Assembly: GCF_900100665.1 (NCBI RefSeq) | Contig: NZ_FNCS01000002.1 | Coordinates: forward strand, 248,001-312,000 | DNA from: Pelagibacterium luteolum | Lineage (GTDB): Bacteria; Pseudomonadota; Alphaproteobacteria; Rhizobiales; Devosiaceae | Direction of reading: 5' to 3' | Length of the DNA: 64,000 nucleotides | Shown here: piece after piece, positions 42,986 to 52,638 of the stretch | Layout: each line of letters begins with the position of its first letter | How positions within the stretch are numbered: the first letter of the stretch is position 1 | The notes under the pieces: generated by a model | The model's input: only the letters and a program-made list of their open reading frames with translations | Database searches by the model: none | What the model was told of the DNA's origin: nothing | Position numbers and translations under genes: made by a program

Positions 42986-43308
42986 TCCCTAGCCTCTTCG
43001 CGGTGTTGCTCTAGGGCCGCCTGCTTTATTTCCCAACGCTGGAGGACAAACCTGGCGAACGCCACAGTCGACAAAAAGCCGACCAAGCCAAGCGCAATTG
43101 CGATGTCGAGGTAGAGCGTAAAACCGGTTCGCAAGGCAATAACGACGATATAGCCGATGGCAACGGCGATAAGCAGGTCGAGCGCGAGAATGCGATCCGG
43201 GAGAGTTGGCCCCACGATGATGCGATAAATTGTCACAAGAAAAGCCAGGGTCAAAATACCCAGCGATATCGTAGTGGCGAAATGAAGAACTTCCGGTCCG
43301 GACATCAT
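42982..43308 (-). CDS. mrpF: Na+/H+ antiporter subunit F (MrpF), operon 1
   Basis: The 108-residue protein has three helices and the MrpF motif [24 protein letters not shown]. The C-terminus carries a basic/acidic tail. It overlaps mrpE and mrpG by 4 nt each, so the operon is tightly coupled. Confidence 0.95.
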   Translation of the reverse strand: MMSGPEVLHFATTISLGILTLAFLVTIYRIIVGPTLPDRILALDLLIAVAIGYIVVIALRTGFTLYLDIAIALGLVGFLSTVAFARFVLQRWEIKQAALEQHREEARE

Positions 43309-43784
43309 TCGAAGACCTCCATGACCCGCGCTTCAAACCCGTGCTTTATCGATGCAATTAGTTCATCGCGATCGGTCATTTCCAAAACGTGGATATAAAG
43401 CGTCGACCGATCCTCCGAGACATCAACGCTCAAGGTCCCCGGCGTCAATGTGATAAGATTGGCCAGTAGCGTAATCTGGCCATCGGTCTTGACTGTCAGC
43501 GGGTATGCGATGATCGCAGGAGCCAGGCGACGACTCATATCGGGAGACAGAACGAGGACTGCTACGCGCCAGGCCGATAGCGCTAGTTCATAGATGAAAA
43601 GGGCGGCGAGCGAGAGAAATCGACCAAGGCGGCGCAATACGAATGGACGGTCTACGCGCTCGCGGATGAACAGGACCGCAATGGCCGCGATGAACGCACC
43701 GAGAAGGATATTGGGAACCGTAAAGCTGCCGGTGACGGCAGCCCATACGAAGGCAAGACTGACAACGAGAAACAGGAAGATCAT
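43305..43784 (-). CDS. mrpE: Na+/H+ antiporter subunit E (MrpE), operon 1
   Basis: The 159-residue protein is a full-length MrpE: two N-terminal helices ([30 protein letters not shown]), a third helix region and a soluble C-terminal domain with [19 protein letters not shown] and TLYIHVLEM. MrpE supports assembly of the antiporter. It overlaps mrpD and mrpF by 4 nt each. Compare the shortened mrpE of operon 2. Confidence 0.95.
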   Translation of the reverse strand: MIFLFLVVSLAFVWAAVTGSFTVPNILLGAFIAAIAVLFIRERVDRPFVLRRLGRFLSLAALFIYELALSAWRVAVLVLSPDMSRRLAPAIIAYPLTVKTDGQITLLANLITLTPGTLSVDVSEDRSTLYIHVLEMTDRDELIASIKHGFEARVMEVFE

Positions 43785-45376
43785 TGCCGGTCCTCCGCGT
43801 GAGCAAACACAGCATCGACATAACGATCTGGCAAGAGCATGTCGCGTGCCGCGATACCAGAGGCTTCGAAAAGCCAGTTGGGAAAGAGGCCAAATACCAG
43901 AATGATCGCCATCAAAATCATCGTCGGCAAAAACCCAAACCAGTTTTCCGTTCGGTCGAGTTTTTGGAGGCCCACGGGCGCCTGCTCTGATCTTTCGCCC
44001 TCAACCCCATTGCGCCAGAATATGTGCGCCCACAACCGACTCGCCGCGATCAGGGTCAAGAAGGAATTGATCAGAATGGCGGCAACGAGCCACCAGTTTT
44101 CCGCACGAACGCCGCCTTCCACCAGCAAGATCTTTGGCCAGAGGCCGAGGAACGGCGGCAGCCCTGAAATGAGGAAAATCATGATGAGAAAGAGGATCGA
44201 GAGCGGCGCATTTGCCGCGTACAGTCCGCCCATCTTTCGCGTGTCTGTTGTACCAGTCGAACGCTCGATCAAACCAGCCAGCAGGTAGAACGCAGTGATC
44301 GCGAGCATTGAATGGAAGGCGTAAAAGATCGCGCCGCCGATGCCATGATGGCTTGCAAGTGCGAAACCTGCGAAAATCGCGCCGATGCCGCCGATCACCA
44401 GAAATCCGATGGCGCGACGCAGGTTCGTTTGGGCCATGGCCCCGAGGGGGCCGAGAATCAATGAGCCGATGGCGATAAGGACGATCACCGGCTGTAGCTG
44501 CGCTCCACCCTCGGGCAGCGCCATGGTGAGCACCCTTATGACGGCGTAGGCGCCGACCTTCGTCAACAGCCCGCCAAAGATCGCGGACACCGAGACCGCA
44601 GGCGTGTGGTAGGAGGCCGGCAACCATGCGTTGCCGGGGAATGCCGCGGCCTTGACCCCGAACGCCAGGAGGAACAACAACGAGACGGTGATCAGCGGCC
44701 CGGTGGGTATGTCGGCGCCCTTGTCGACCAGATCAGCGAAGTTGAGCGTGCCGGTGAGGCCGTAAAGGTATGCCACTGTTATCAGGAACAGTGTCGTCGC
44801 GAGGAAATTGAGAAAGCCGTACTTGATTGCGCCGTCAAGCTGGAGCTTGCGTCCACCCAGGATCAACATGCCGAACGAGGCGATCAGCATCACTTCGAAC
44901 CAGACATAGAGATTGAAGATGTCGCCGGTCAGAAACGACCCGCTTACACCGCAGAGCAGCAGAAGCAGCATCGGGTAGAACCCGAATTTGTGTTCACGGT
45001 CGGTCAGCTCGGTCTGGGCGTAAAAGGCAACAACGAGAGCAGCAATCGACGCGGCAAGCGAGAAAATGGCGCTCGTCATATCGGCCGCGAAGGTGATGCC
45101 GAAGGGCGGCAACCATCGCCCCATGGTCATCGCAAGCGGCCCGGATTCAATCACCCTCGCGAGAAGATAAAGGTTCGACAAAAGGATGGCAGTGATCACC
45201 GCAACCGCGAAAGCCAATTGCATATGGCGATAGTTGCGCAACATCACCAAAAGCCCTGCCCCGGTCAATGCAAGCGCCACGGGCCACACCACCACCCAAT
45301 CGGCAGCAGGCGTCGCGGCGTCGATCAGGGCCGGCGGCAGATTTAAGGCGTCATAGGAGGTGGTGGCGGTCGCCAT
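43781..45376 (-). CDS. mrpD: Na+/H+ antiporter subunit D (MrpD), operon 1
   Basis: The 531-residue protein is a NuoN/NuoM-like proton-translocating subunit with about 14 helices: GDIFNLYVWFEVMLIASFGML, FGVKAAAFPGNAWLPASYHTAPV-type region and LAITAFYLLAGLIERSTG. MrpA and MrpD provide the ion-pumping subunits of the Mrp complex. The ATG at 45376 lies 15 nt after mrpC. Confidence 0.97.
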   Translation of the reverse strand: MATATTSYDALNLPPALIDAATPAADWVVVWPVALALTGAGLLVMLRNYRHMQLAFAVAVITAILLSNLYLLARVIESGPLAMTMGRWLPPFGITFAADMTSAIFSLAASIAALVVAFYAQTELTDREHKFGFYPMLLLLLCGVSGSFLTGDIFNLYVWFEVMLIASFGMLILGGRKLQLDGAIKYGFLNFLATTLFLITVAYLYGLTGTLNFADLVDKGADIPTGPLITVSLLFLLAFGVKAAAFPGNAWLPASYHTPAVSVSAIFGGLLTKVGAYAVIRVLTMALPEGGAQLQPVIVLIAIGSLILGPLGAMAQTNLRRAIGFLVIGGIGAIFAGFALASHHGIGGAIFYAFHSMLAITAFYLLAGLIERSTGTTDTRKMGGLYAANAPLSILFLIMIFLISGLPPFLGLWPKILLVEGGVRAENWWLVAAILINSFLTLIAASRLWAHIFWRNGVEGERSEQAPVGLQKLDRTENWFGFLPTMILMAIILVFGLFPNWLFEASGIAARDMLLPDRYVDAVFAHAEDRQ

Positions 45377-45391
45377 GGTATTTGTTTCGGC

Positions 45392-45769
45392 CTAGTAGCT
45401 GAGGGGTGGGCGTGGCGCGTCTTCGGGCTCTGCCAGTCGCATATTGTCAGTATTGTCGGCATCGAGCTCCTGATAGGCGCGATAGCCGAGGACAAGCAGG
45501 AAAGACAGGAGCGCAAAACCGATGACGATGGCCGTCAGGATCAGTGCCTGCGGCAAAGGGTTTGCGGAGCCTTCGATCGGCAGATATTCACCGGCAGCCA
45601 CAATGGGCGGGATTTCCGGGGTCAGCCGACCGACGGTAAAAATCAGAAGATTGACTGCATTGCCAAGGATCGCCACGCCCAAAAGCATGCGGATGATCGC
45701 CTTGGACAACAGAAGATAAACCGCAGCGGCGACGAAAAGGCCGATTAGTCCGGCGAGTGCAACTTCCAT
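45392..45769 (-). CDS. mrpC: Na+/H+ antiporter subunit C (MrpC), operon 1
   Basis: The 125-residue protein is NuoK-like, with three helices and the motifs IIRMLLGVAILGNAVNLLIF and [21 protein letters not shown]. It overlaps mrpB by one base. Confidence 0.96.
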   Translation of the reverse strand: MEVALAGLIGLFVAAAVYLLLSKAIIRMLLGVAILGNAVNLLIFTVGRLTPEIPPIVAAGEYLPIEGSANPLPQALILTAIVIGFALLSFLLVLGYRAYQELDADNTDNMRLAEPEDAPRPPLSY

Positions 45770-46191
45770 CAGTCACCTCCCTCATCGGCTTCGAGTGCAA
45801 GCGCGATCGTGCCCACGGCACCCACCACGACGGCATAAACGCCGAGATCGAATATCAGCGGCGTGGAGAGGGCGACCTCGGAGCCATCGAAATCAAATAT
45901 CCACCAAAGGCCGGTGAGGAAGGGAACATCGAATGCCAATGATATAAATCCCGAGATCGCTGCCATGACCACGCCGAAACCTGCAAGGGTAATCGGGTGA
46001 ACTTTCAGAGCCTTGCGAGTCTCTTCGACACCCATAGCGATGCCATAAATCGCCAGTGCAGAGGCGCCGATAAGCCCGCCGATAAATCCGCCTCCGGGCT
46101 CGTTATGTCCACGCAGAAGCACAAAAACCGAAAACACCAGCATCAACGCGGCAAGTATCGGCGCTGCTGTGCGGAAGATCACGGTATTCAT
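45769..46191 (-). CDS. mrpB: Na+/H+ antiporter subunit B (MrpB), operon 1
   Basis: The 140-residue protein has four helices and the MrpB signature [21 protein letters not shown], then [19 protein letters not shown]. It overlaps mrpA by 4 nt. The separate mrpA and mrpB genes differ from the fused phaAB of Sinorhizobium. Confidence 0.96.
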   Translation of the reverse strand: MNTVIFRTAAPILAALMLVFSVFVLLRGHNEPGGGFIGGLIGASALAIYGIAMGVEETRKALKVHPITLAGFGVVMAAISGFISLAFDVPFLTGLWWIFDFDGSEVALSTPLIFDLGVYAVVVGAVGTIALALEADEGGD

Positions 46192-48548
46192 GCTGCGCGC
46201 CCCTTCTGCTGTTTTCTGGCAGTCGCGAGCGGAGAGGCTCTCAGCCGGATGAGCGCCAGAATGGCAAGCCCGGCCGCCATGACGACCGAAATCTCTCCGA
46301 GCGTATCGATAGCGCGATAGTCGACGAGAATGACGTTGACGATGTTACGACCGTGCGCAATGGGCACGCTCGTCTGCCGGAAAAGCTCGGTCAAACTCAG
46401 GTCGAGTTCGGTCTGAAGGACGACAAGCAGCACCATCATGATGCCCGCGCCGACAGCTAGCGCAACGGCGCCATCGCGCAACGCGGTTTCGAGATCGCGA
46501 TGATCGACCTGGTCGAGATGCAGTCGCGTCATCACCAAGGCGAGGATGATCACGGTCAGCGTTTCGACCATGAACTGGGTGAAGCTGAGATCGGGTGCGC
46601 CGAACAGCATGAATATCAACGCTACCGCAAAGCCTTGGATGCCGAGAGCCGCGATGGCGGTAAGACGAGTCCGCGCGAGGAGAACGGTCGCCAGCCCGAT
46701 GGCCGCGATCCCGATCGCACCCCACTCGTAGAAGTTCAGGATGGGCATATCCGGCACAGGTGGCAGGCTGCTTGTCATGATCAGCGGCACAAAGAGCGCA
46801 GCCGCAAGCAATACAAAGAAGAGGAGAATATACCATTCGAGACGCCCGTGGTGCAGCGCTCCGGTAATCCGATGAGCCAAGCGAATGGCCCCGAACATCG
46901 CCGCGTCGAAGCCTTGGTCAAATGTCCAGCCGATGGCTTCGCCGGTCCGGCGCAAGCCGTTTCGAACCTGGTCGGCTTTCCAGAACATTACAGCGCCCAG
47001 CACCCATGTGGCGATGGAAGCCCATACCGCCGGGTTCGCAAGATCGAAGCCGAGATAGATGCTGGCATCCACGAGATTGTTGTAAATTGAAGACCCTGTG
47101 GGGTTGAGAACGGACGCATTGATCCATGGTGTAAACAGGCCAGCGACGACACCGAGCACGGCAAGTACGACCGGACCGACGAGCAGTCCGAGCGATCCTT
47201 CGTGCGGAGCGTGCGGCGTATCGGCCACGGGCCCGAGAAAGGGTTTGAAGGCGATGATCAGCCCCACCACCATCATCATTGCGTTGCCGAGGATGAGGAC
47301 GGCCAGAAACAGCAGATCGGGCCATAGACCCTGCGTCATCGCGAGGTACATTTCCTCCTTGGCCAAAAAGCCGATGGCAATGGGGAAGCCGGCCATGGAG
47401 ATGGCGGCAAGGACCGCAGCGATAAAGGTCACTGGCATGGCTTCACGCAGTCCGCTCAGTATTCTGATGTCGCGCGTGCCGGTACCGTGATCGATCACCC
47501 CAGCAATCATGAACATGGCACCCTTGAACAACGAGTGCGCGCAGAGATAGAGGATCGCGCCGAGAATGGCCTCCTTGGTGCCAAAACCGATGAGGAGCAC
47601 CAGCAGACCCAGCGAACCGAGGGTCGTGTAGGCAAGCATCTGCTTGAGGTCGGTTTGCCGGACCGCCAGAGCAGCGCCCATAAGTAGTGTCACGCCCCCC
47701 ACCACGGTCAGTATCCAGAACCACTGGTCTGTTCCGCCCAGAACTGGGTTCATGCGTGCCAGCAGATAGACGCCAGCCTTCACCATGGTTGCCGAATGGA
47801 GATAAGCGGAAACCGGCGTAGGCGCTTCCATGGCATTGGGCAGCCAGAAATGGAGCGGCACCTGAGCCGATTTCGCAAAGGCGCCGGCCAGAACCAGACC
47901 AAGCGCGGCGAAATAAAGCGGGCTTTGCTGCACCACCCCTGCCGTCGTCAGCATTCCAGTGAGGCTGTTCTGACCGGTGATCAGCGTCAGAAGGATCAGG
48001 CCGGCCAGAAGCGCAAGTCCGCCGCCTCCAGTCACGACCAGCGCCTGGATCGCCGCGCGGCGTGCAGCCTGGCGCGTGTGATCGAACCCGATCAAAAGGA
48101 ACGAGGTGATCGAGGTCAGTTCCCAGAACACAAACAGCGTGAATACGTTATCAGCTAGGACCAGCCCGAGCATCGACCCCATGAACATGAGCATGTAGGA
48201 AAAGAACCGGCCCTGATGCGGGTGGCCAGCCAGATAGGCTCCGGAATAGATGACGATAAACGTCCCAATGCCTGAGATCAGCAGGCCAAAGACCAGGCTG
48301 AGGCCATCGACAAAGAACGAAAAGCTGATGCCGTAGGACGGTATCCAGTCAAGGCCGACGCGGATGACCGACAGGTCGGTTATCGTCGGAATAAAGCCCA
48401 CGAAGCTTATAAAGATCGCAGCGGGAACTATAGCGAGAACCCAACCCGCCAGCCCGCCGGCGAAAGACTTGACCCAAGGCGCAAGCGCCGCGACCAGGAA
48501 TGGCGCGACGGCGATCAATGCGATTGAGATATCAAGGCTTGGTCCCAA
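46188..48548 (-). CDS. mrpA: Na+/H+ antiporter subunit A (MrpA), operon 1
   Basis: The 786-residue protein is a NuoL-like core subunit with about 20 helices: [53 protein letters not shown]-type region, and a C-terminal MrpB-like domain with [20 protein letters not shown]. The start appears to be TTG at 48548 with GGGGGA upstream. No in-frame ATG gives a better start. It leads the seven-gene mrpABCDEFG operon. Confidence 0.95.
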   Translation of the reverse strand: MGPSLDISIALIAVAPFLVAALAPWVKSFAGGLAGWVLAIVPAAIFISFVGFIPTITDLSVIRVGLDWIPSYGISFSFFVDGLSLVFGLLISGIGTFIVIYSGAYLAGHPHQGRFFSYMLMFMGSMLGLVLADNVFTLFVFWELTSITSFLLIGFDHTRQAARRAAIQALVVTGGGGLALLAGLILLTLITGQNSLTGMLTTAGVVQQSPLYFAALGLVLAGAFAKSAQVPLHFWLPNAMEAPTPVSAYLHSATMVKAGVYLLARMNPVLGGTDQWFWILTVVGGVTLLMGAALAVRQTDLKQMLAYTTLGSLGLLVLLIGFGTKEAILGAILYLCAHSLFKGAMFMIAGVIDHGTGTRDIRILSGLREAMPVTFIAAVLAAISMAGFPIAIGFLAKEEMYLAMTQGLWPDLLFLAVLILGNAMMMVVGLIIAFKPFLGPVADTPHAPHEGSLGLLVGPVVLAVLGVVAGLFTPWINASVLNPTGSSIYNNLVDASIYLGFDLANPAVWASIATWVLGAVMFWKADQVRNGLRRTGEAIGWTFDQGFDAAMFGAIRLAHRITGALHHGRLEWYILLFFVLLAAALFVPLIMTSSLPPVPDMPILNFYEWGAIGIAAIGLATVLLARTRLTAIAALGIQGFAVALIFMLFGAPDLSFTQFMVETLTVIILALVMTRLHLDQVDHRDLETALRDGAVALAVGAGIMMVLLVVLQTELDLSLTELFRQTSVPIAHGRNIVNVILVDYRAIDTLGEISVVMAAGLAILALIRLRASPLATARKQQKGRAA

Positions 48549-48568
48549 GCGATCCCCCGAGCACTCTG

Positions 48569-48585
48569 CTCTCGCTAATCGAGAG
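48569..48585 (-). promoter_or_regulatory. Hairpin in the leader of mrpA operon 1
   Basis: CTCTCG-CTAAT-CGAGAG is a perfect 6-bp stem, 21 nt upstream of the TTG start of mrpA1. It does not cover the GGGGGA site. It may shape the leader RNA. Confidence 0.35.
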
Positions 48586-48609
48586 AATCAGTTGCCAAAC
48601 ACTAGCGTT

Positions 48610-48640
48610 CCCGCCGGACAGCACAACAAAAACCGGCGGG
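48610..48640. promoter_or_regulatory. Inverted repeat CCCGCCGG-N15-CCGGCGGG in the mrpA/msrB intergenic region
   Basis: Two perfect 8-bp arms lie between the divergent mrpA1 and msrB starts. The outer GTTC and GAAC bases partly extend the dyad. It could be an operator shared by both genes, or an RNA hairpin in the mrp leader. Confidence 0.45.
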
Positions 48641-48642
48641 CA

Positions 48643-48667
48643 GGAACACGTGATGATTGGTAAAGTT
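48643..48667 (+). promoter_or_regulatory. Candidate EcfG-type general stress promoter for msrB
   Basis: GGAAC (48643-48647), a 16-nt spacer and AGTT (48664-48667) match the alphaproteobacterial general-stress consensus GGAAC-N16/17-CGTT with one mismatch. It lies about 50 bp before msrB, whose product repairs oxidised methionine. Use of the site is untested. Confidence 0.35.
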
Positions 48668-48716
48668 GTGATCAACACATCATAATTGGTCCGCACGACC
48701 AGATTGTGCCTTGAGC

Positions 48717-49127
48717 ATGGAGTTGACCATCGCCGACCACAACGGAAAAACAAACGTTCATTGGCGCGATAAATTGACGCCTGAGCAGTACCATGTGACG
48801 CGAGAACACGGGACCGAGCGGGCATTTTCACACCCGCTCAATCTCGAGAAACGCGCCGGTACATACTACTGTGTTTGCTGTGGGGCTGCCTTGTTTACCT
48901 CACACGCGAAATTCGACTCCGGCTCGGGGTGGCCCAGCTTCTTCGAGCCAATTTCCGACGAAGCGGTCAAGGAAGTGGATGATCGCAGCCACTTCATGCG
49001 CCGAACCGAAATCCTATGTGCCAATTGCGATGCCCATCTCGGCCACGTCGTCCCCGCTGGACCGGCGCCCACCGGCCTGCGCTATTGCACCAACGGGCTT
49101 GCGCTCGACTTCAAGCCGGAAGAATAG
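48717..49127 (+). CDS. msrB: Peptide-methionine (R)-S-oxide reductase MsrB
   Basis: The 136-residue enzyme reduces methionine-R-sulfoxide in proteins. Zinc is held by two CxxC pairs, Cys52/Cys55 in [11 protein letters not shown] and Cys101/Cys104 in [11 protein letters not shown]; the catalytic cysteine is Cys124 in [19 protein letters not shown] is the expected active-site stretch. The ATG at 48717 is chosen; TTG at 48711 is possible, and neither has a strong Shine-Dalgarno. It is divergent from mrp operon 1 and followed by oligopeptidase B. Confidence 0.95.
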   Translation: MELTIADHNGKTNVHWRDKLTPEQYHVTREHGTERAFSHPLNLEKRAGTYYCVCCGAALFTSHAKFDSGSGWPSFFEPISDEAVKEVDDRSHFMRRTEILCANCDAHLGHVVPAGPAPTGLRYCTNGLALDFKPEE

Positions 49128-49165
49128 TGCCCGCCACCCCGAGCAGACCAACGCCAGGATAGATC

Positions 49166-51244
49166 ATGACAGATATCGCGCTCCCCTTCGCTGCGCCACG
49201 CCCTCAGTCGGACACCAGACACGGCATTGTCCGCCACGATCCCTACACCTGGTTGCGGGCCGACAATTGGCGCGAGGTTATGGCCGATCCTACGGTTCTA
49301 CCAGACGATATCCGCAGCTATCTCGAGGCCGAGAATGCATGGTACGAGGGCCAGTTCGGCACCCCCACAAAAGACCTCCAGGACAAGATTTATAAGGAGG
49401 TGCGCGGTCGCATAAAGGAGGACGACAGCTCGGTGCCTGCCCCTGACGGCCCGTTTGCCTATTACAGCCGGACGCGAGAGGGCGACCAATATCCGCTCAT
49501 CTGCCGGACAGAACGGCAGGGCGGTTCGGAAACGGTCTTGCTCGACTGCAACGCGGAGGCCGGCGAGGGATATTTCGGCTTTGGTGGGGCCGAGCATTCG
49601 CCGTGCCACACCATGATTGCCTGGGCCGCGGACCGCAACGGCTCGGAATACTATACAATTGCCTTGCGCGACGCAGCGACCGGCGAAGATCGTGACGAGC
49701 GCATTGAAAAGGCTGGCAGCGGCGCAACCTGGGCCAAGGACAGCAAGTCATTTTATTATGTCGAACTCGATGACAACCACCGCCCCTTCCGTGTCCGCCA
49801 ACACGTTCTAGGCACGGCTCAGGTTGATGACCGCATTGTTTACGAAGAAAAGGACGCCGGGTTTTTCGTCGGCGTCGGGGATACACAGTCGCGCCGCTTC
49901 ATCGTCATTTCGGCTCATGATCATCAAACCTCCGAAGTCTGGCTGATCGACGCAGAGCACGGTGGCGAGCCCTTTTGTGTCGAGCCGCGGCATGAAAATA
50001 CTGAGTATTCCGTCGAAGAACGTGACGGTGAGCTTTATATCCTCACCAATGATGAAGGGGCTGAGGATTTCAAGATCGTCACGGCGCCGGTCGATGCTCC
50101 CGGCCAGGCTAATTGGGCCGACCTTGTTCCCCATGAGGAAGGCACGCTGATCCTGGACATCGAAGTTTTGGCCAACCACCTCATTCGTCTTGAACGCAAG
50201 GACGGGTTGCCGCGGATCGTCGTGCGGGATTTGCGCGATGGCAGAGAAGAAACAATCGCGTTTCCCGAGGAAGCCTACTCCTTGGGACTCGCCGGCGGGT
50301 ACGAGTTCGATACGGCGACGATCCGTTTCAGTTATTCCTCCCCCACCACTCCGGCCCAGGTCTTCGACATGAACCTCGAAACCGGCGAACGCCTATTGCG
50401 CAAGCAGCAGGAAGTGCCATCAGGCCACGACCCTGCGCTCTACGAAACTCGTCGTCTTTTCGCTACAGCGCCGGATGGTGAAGAGGTGCCGGTGACCGTA
50501 CTCTACCGCAAGGGCCTCGAGTTGGACGGCACGGCGCCGTGCCTTCTTTACGGATACGGCGCCTATGGGCATGCCATGCCGGCGGGTTTTTCGGTCTCGG
50601 TGCTTTCATTGGTCGATCGCGGTTTTGTTTACGCGATTGCCCATATACGCGGCGGCATGGAAAAGGGCTACAAATGGTACAAGACGGGTCGCGCCGAACA
50701 TAAAACCAATACGTTTTCCGACTTCATTGCCGCCGGCGAAATGCTTATCGAAAAAGGCTATACGGCCAAGGGTAAGATCGTGGCTGAAGGGGGGTCTGCT
50801 GGCGGGATGCTCATGGGCGCGATCGCGAATATGCGACCGGACCTATGGGGTGGCGTCATCGCCGTCGTGCCGTTCGTTGACGTCCTCAATACCATGCTGG
50901 ACGACACGCTTCCGCTGACCCCGCCTGAGTGGCCCGAATGGGGCAATCCGATCACGTCCACAGAGGACTACAATCGCATCGCCAGCTATTCACCCTATGA
51001 CAACGTGGCGGCAAAGGATTATCCGCCGATCCTAGCGCTCGCAGGACTCACCGATCCGCGCGTCACATATTGGGAGCCAGCCAAGTGGGTGGCCAAGCTG
51101 CGCGCAACCAAGACCGACGGCAATGCATTGTACCTGCGCACCAACATGGGCGCCGGACACGGCGGCGCGTCTGGCCGTTTCGAACGGATCAAGGAAGCCG
51201 CTATTACGTACGCCTTTGCGCTGCGATGCGTTGGTTTAGCATAA
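49166..51244 (+). CDS. S9A family peptidase (oligopeptidase B-like)
   Basis: The 692-residue protein has an N-terminal seven-bladed propeller (about residues 80-400) and a C-terminal alpha/beta hydrolase domain with nucleophile motif EGGSAGGMLMGA, a likely aspartate in LTDPRVTYWEPAKW and histidine in MGAGHGGASGR. LLYGYGAYGHAMPAGFS is a family landmark. Oligopeptidase B cleaves short peptides after basic residues in the cytoplasm. No signal peptide is visible. It follows msrB by 38 nt. Confidence 0.94.
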   Translation: MTDIALPFAAPRPQSDTRHGIVRHDPYTWLRADNWREVMADPTVLPDDIRSYLEAENAWYEGQFGTPTKDLQDKIYKEVRGRIKEDDSSVPAPDGPFAYYSRTREGDQYPLICRTERQGGSETVLLDCNAEAGEGYFGFGGAEHSPCHTMIAWAADRNGSEYYTIALRDAATGEDRDERIEKAGSGATWAKDSKSFYYVELDDNHRPFRVRQHVLGTAQVDDRIVYEEKDAGFFVGVGDTQSRRFIVISAHDHQTSEVWLIDAEHGGEPFCVEPRHENTEYSVEERDGELYILTNDEGAEDFKIVTAPVDAPGQANWADLVPHEEGTLILDIEVLANHLIRLERKDGLPRIVVRDLRDGREETIAFPEEAYSLGLAGGYEFDTATIRFSYSSPTTPAQVFDMNLETGERLLRKQQEVPSGHDPALYETRRLFATAPDGEEVPVTVLYRKGLELDGTAPCLLYGYGAYGHAMPAGFSVSVLSLVDRGFVYAIAHIRGGMEKGYKWYKTGRAEHKTNTFSDFIAAGEMLIEKGYTAKGKIVAEGGSAGGMLMGAIANMRPDLWGGVIAVVPFVDVLNTMLDDTLPLTPPEWPEWGNPITSTEDYNRIASYSPYDNVAAKDYPPILALAGLTDPRVTYWEPAKWVAKLRATKTDGNALYLRTNMGAGHGGASGRFERIKEAAITYAFALRCVGLA

Positions 51245-51353
51245 GTTTTCCCTCACAAGCGTTGCGCCAATTGCTTCACGGCCCTATAAACAAAGTATTA
51301 GCTTGGTAAATTGCCGAGCATCAGATTTTTGAACACCCATAACGGAGGCTTTC

Positions 51354-51956
51354 ATGAGCTTTTCTCTTCCCGATCTCCCCTATGCCTATGACGCGCTGGC
51401 ACCATACATGTCGGCTGAAACGCTCGAGTTTCACCACGACAAGCACCATCAGGCCTATGTGACCAACGGCAACAAGCTGCTGGAAGGTTCGGGACTCGAG
51501 GGCAAGTCGCTCGAAGAGATCGTCAAGGAGAGCTACGGCAAGAATGCCGGTCTCTTCAACAATGCAGGCCAGCACTTCAACCACATCCATTTCTGGAAGT
51601 GGATGAAGCCGAATGGTGGTGGCAAGTCCCTGCCCGGCAAGCTCCAGTCCGCTATCGATTCCGATCTGGGCGGGTTCGACAAATTCCGAGACGACTTCCT
51701 CGCCGCTGGTGCCGGCCAGTTTGGTTCGGGCTGGGCGTGGCTGACGTTCAAGGACGGAAAGTTGGAAGTGACCAAGACCCCCAACGGTGAAAATCCGCTT
51801 GTGCATGGCGGCACGCCCCTCCTCGGCGTCGACGTATGGGAGCATTCCTATTACATCGACTACCGCAACGCGCGTCCGAAATACCTCGAAGCCTGGTTCG
51901 ACAGCCTTGTGAACTGGGATTATGTGGCCGAGCTTCACGAGGCCGCCTCAAAGTAG
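51354..51956 (+). CDS. sodB: Fe/Mn superoxide dismutase
   Basis: The 200-residue enzyme converts superoxide to oxygen and hydrogen peroxide. Metal ligands are His27 (EFHHDKHH), His77 (GQHFNHIHFW), Asp160 and His164 (GVDVWEHSYYIDY). Gln73 lies in the position typical of iron enzymes, but cambialistic use is common in this group, so the metal is uncertain. ACGGAGGC precedes the ATG. A clear terminator follows. Confidence 0.97.
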   Translation: MSFSLPDLPYAYDALAPYMSAETLEFHHDKHHQAYVTNGNKLLEGSGLEGKSLEEIVKESYGKNAGLFNNAGQHFNHIHFWKWMKPNGGGKSLPGKLQSAIDSDLGGFDKFRDDFLAAGAGQFGSGWAWLTFKDGKLEVTKTPNGENPLVHGGTPLLGVDVWEHSYYIDYRNARPKYLEAWFDSLVNWDYVAELHEAASK

Positions 51957-51980
51957 ACTTGCTGCATTACGCGTCTTTTA

Positions 51981-52016
51981 GGCCCGCCTTTCCACAGGCG
52001 GGCCTCATTGTTTTAA
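51981..52016 (+). terminator. Rho-independent terminator of sodB
   Basis: The stem GGCCCGCCT / AGGCGGGCC (51982-51990 with 51997-52005) is perfect over 9 bp and is followed by TCATTGTTTT. Confidence 0.88.
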
Positions 52017-52058
52017 CGATAGCGATGCACGCCGCTATCGGTCGGCTCTCGGGCCGTG

Positions 52059-52075
52059 TTAATGCATTGGTAACC
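52059..52075. promoter_or_regulatory. Near-consensus CtrA box upstream of the receiver-like gene
   Basis: TTAATGCATTGGTAACC has one mismatch to TTAA-N7-TTAAC. It lies about 30 bp before the receiver-like gene. CtrA control is a hypothesis. Confidence 0.4.
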
Positions 52076-52101
52076 AGTTTCCTTCGTGGAGTCGTTTCGG
52101 C

Positions 52102-52638
52102 GTGCAGCCTATGCCAACCATCGCGGTGCTCTCGAGCAATATTGCCCTTTCGGCGGTATTGGCCGCGACGCTGCGCCAAGACCCTAAATGGCGCGTTCGT
52201 GAGTTTCGCGACGCGAGAGCAGTGGCCACCTATATGCGCGTCTCGCCAATATCGGTGCTTGTGGGTGACTACGATCTGGTCGATGGAACCACGGCTGATC
52301 TTGCAGAGCGGATCAGAATTCAAGGCTCGGTCGTTTCGAGCGATGTCCAAATCATCGTATTGACGCGGACGATTGATCAGGACCTGCGGCGCCGTTGCGT
52401 GCGGGCAGGGGTTGATGAGATCATCGTCAAGCCGATGAGCCCACTTTACCTCGAAGAGCGCGTCCGCACCCGACTAGGTGACGGCCCGAGAGGTTATGTT
52501 CGGTCGAAATATGTGGGTCCCGACCGGAGGGACCGCCTGCATCTTCTCGATCCCAGGCCAAACCCGATCGAACGACGGTTCGACAACGTCATTCCGTTCC
52601 GATCCCAGACGACCCTCGAACTCAGACCAGACGCGTAA
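52102..52638 (+). CDS. Degenerate receiver-domain protein
   Basis: The 178-residue protein has the receiver fold (about residues 4-125): an Asp in VLVGDYDLVDG at the phosphorylation position, Thr in IIVLTRT and Lys in IIVKPMSP. The acidic pair after the first strand is replaced by Ser-Ser (TIAVLSSN), so normal Mg-dependent phosphorylation is doubtful. A C-terminal tail carries KYVGPDRRDR, a GPDRR motif seen in several alphaproteobacterial regulators. The GTG at 52102 is chosen; ATG at 52111 is possible. It is convergent with the LOG-like gene, overlapping by 17 nt. Confidence 0.75.
   Translation: MQPMPTIAVLSSNIALSAVLAATLRQDPKWRVREFRDARAVATYMRVSPISVLVGDYDLVDGTTADLAERIRIQGSVVSSDVQIIVLTRTIDQDLRRRCVRAGVDEIIVKPMSPLYLEERVRTRLGDGPRGYVRSKYVGPDRRDRLHLLDPRPNPIERRFDNVIPFRSQTTLELRPDA

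Noticed and set aside
44606-45346. Plus-strand frame of 246 codons
   Set aside because: It is antisense to mrpD; polar repeats such as EEQQ arise from membrane codons read in reverse.
46500-47090. Plus-strand frame of 196 codons
   Set aside because: It is antisense to mrpA, for the same reason.
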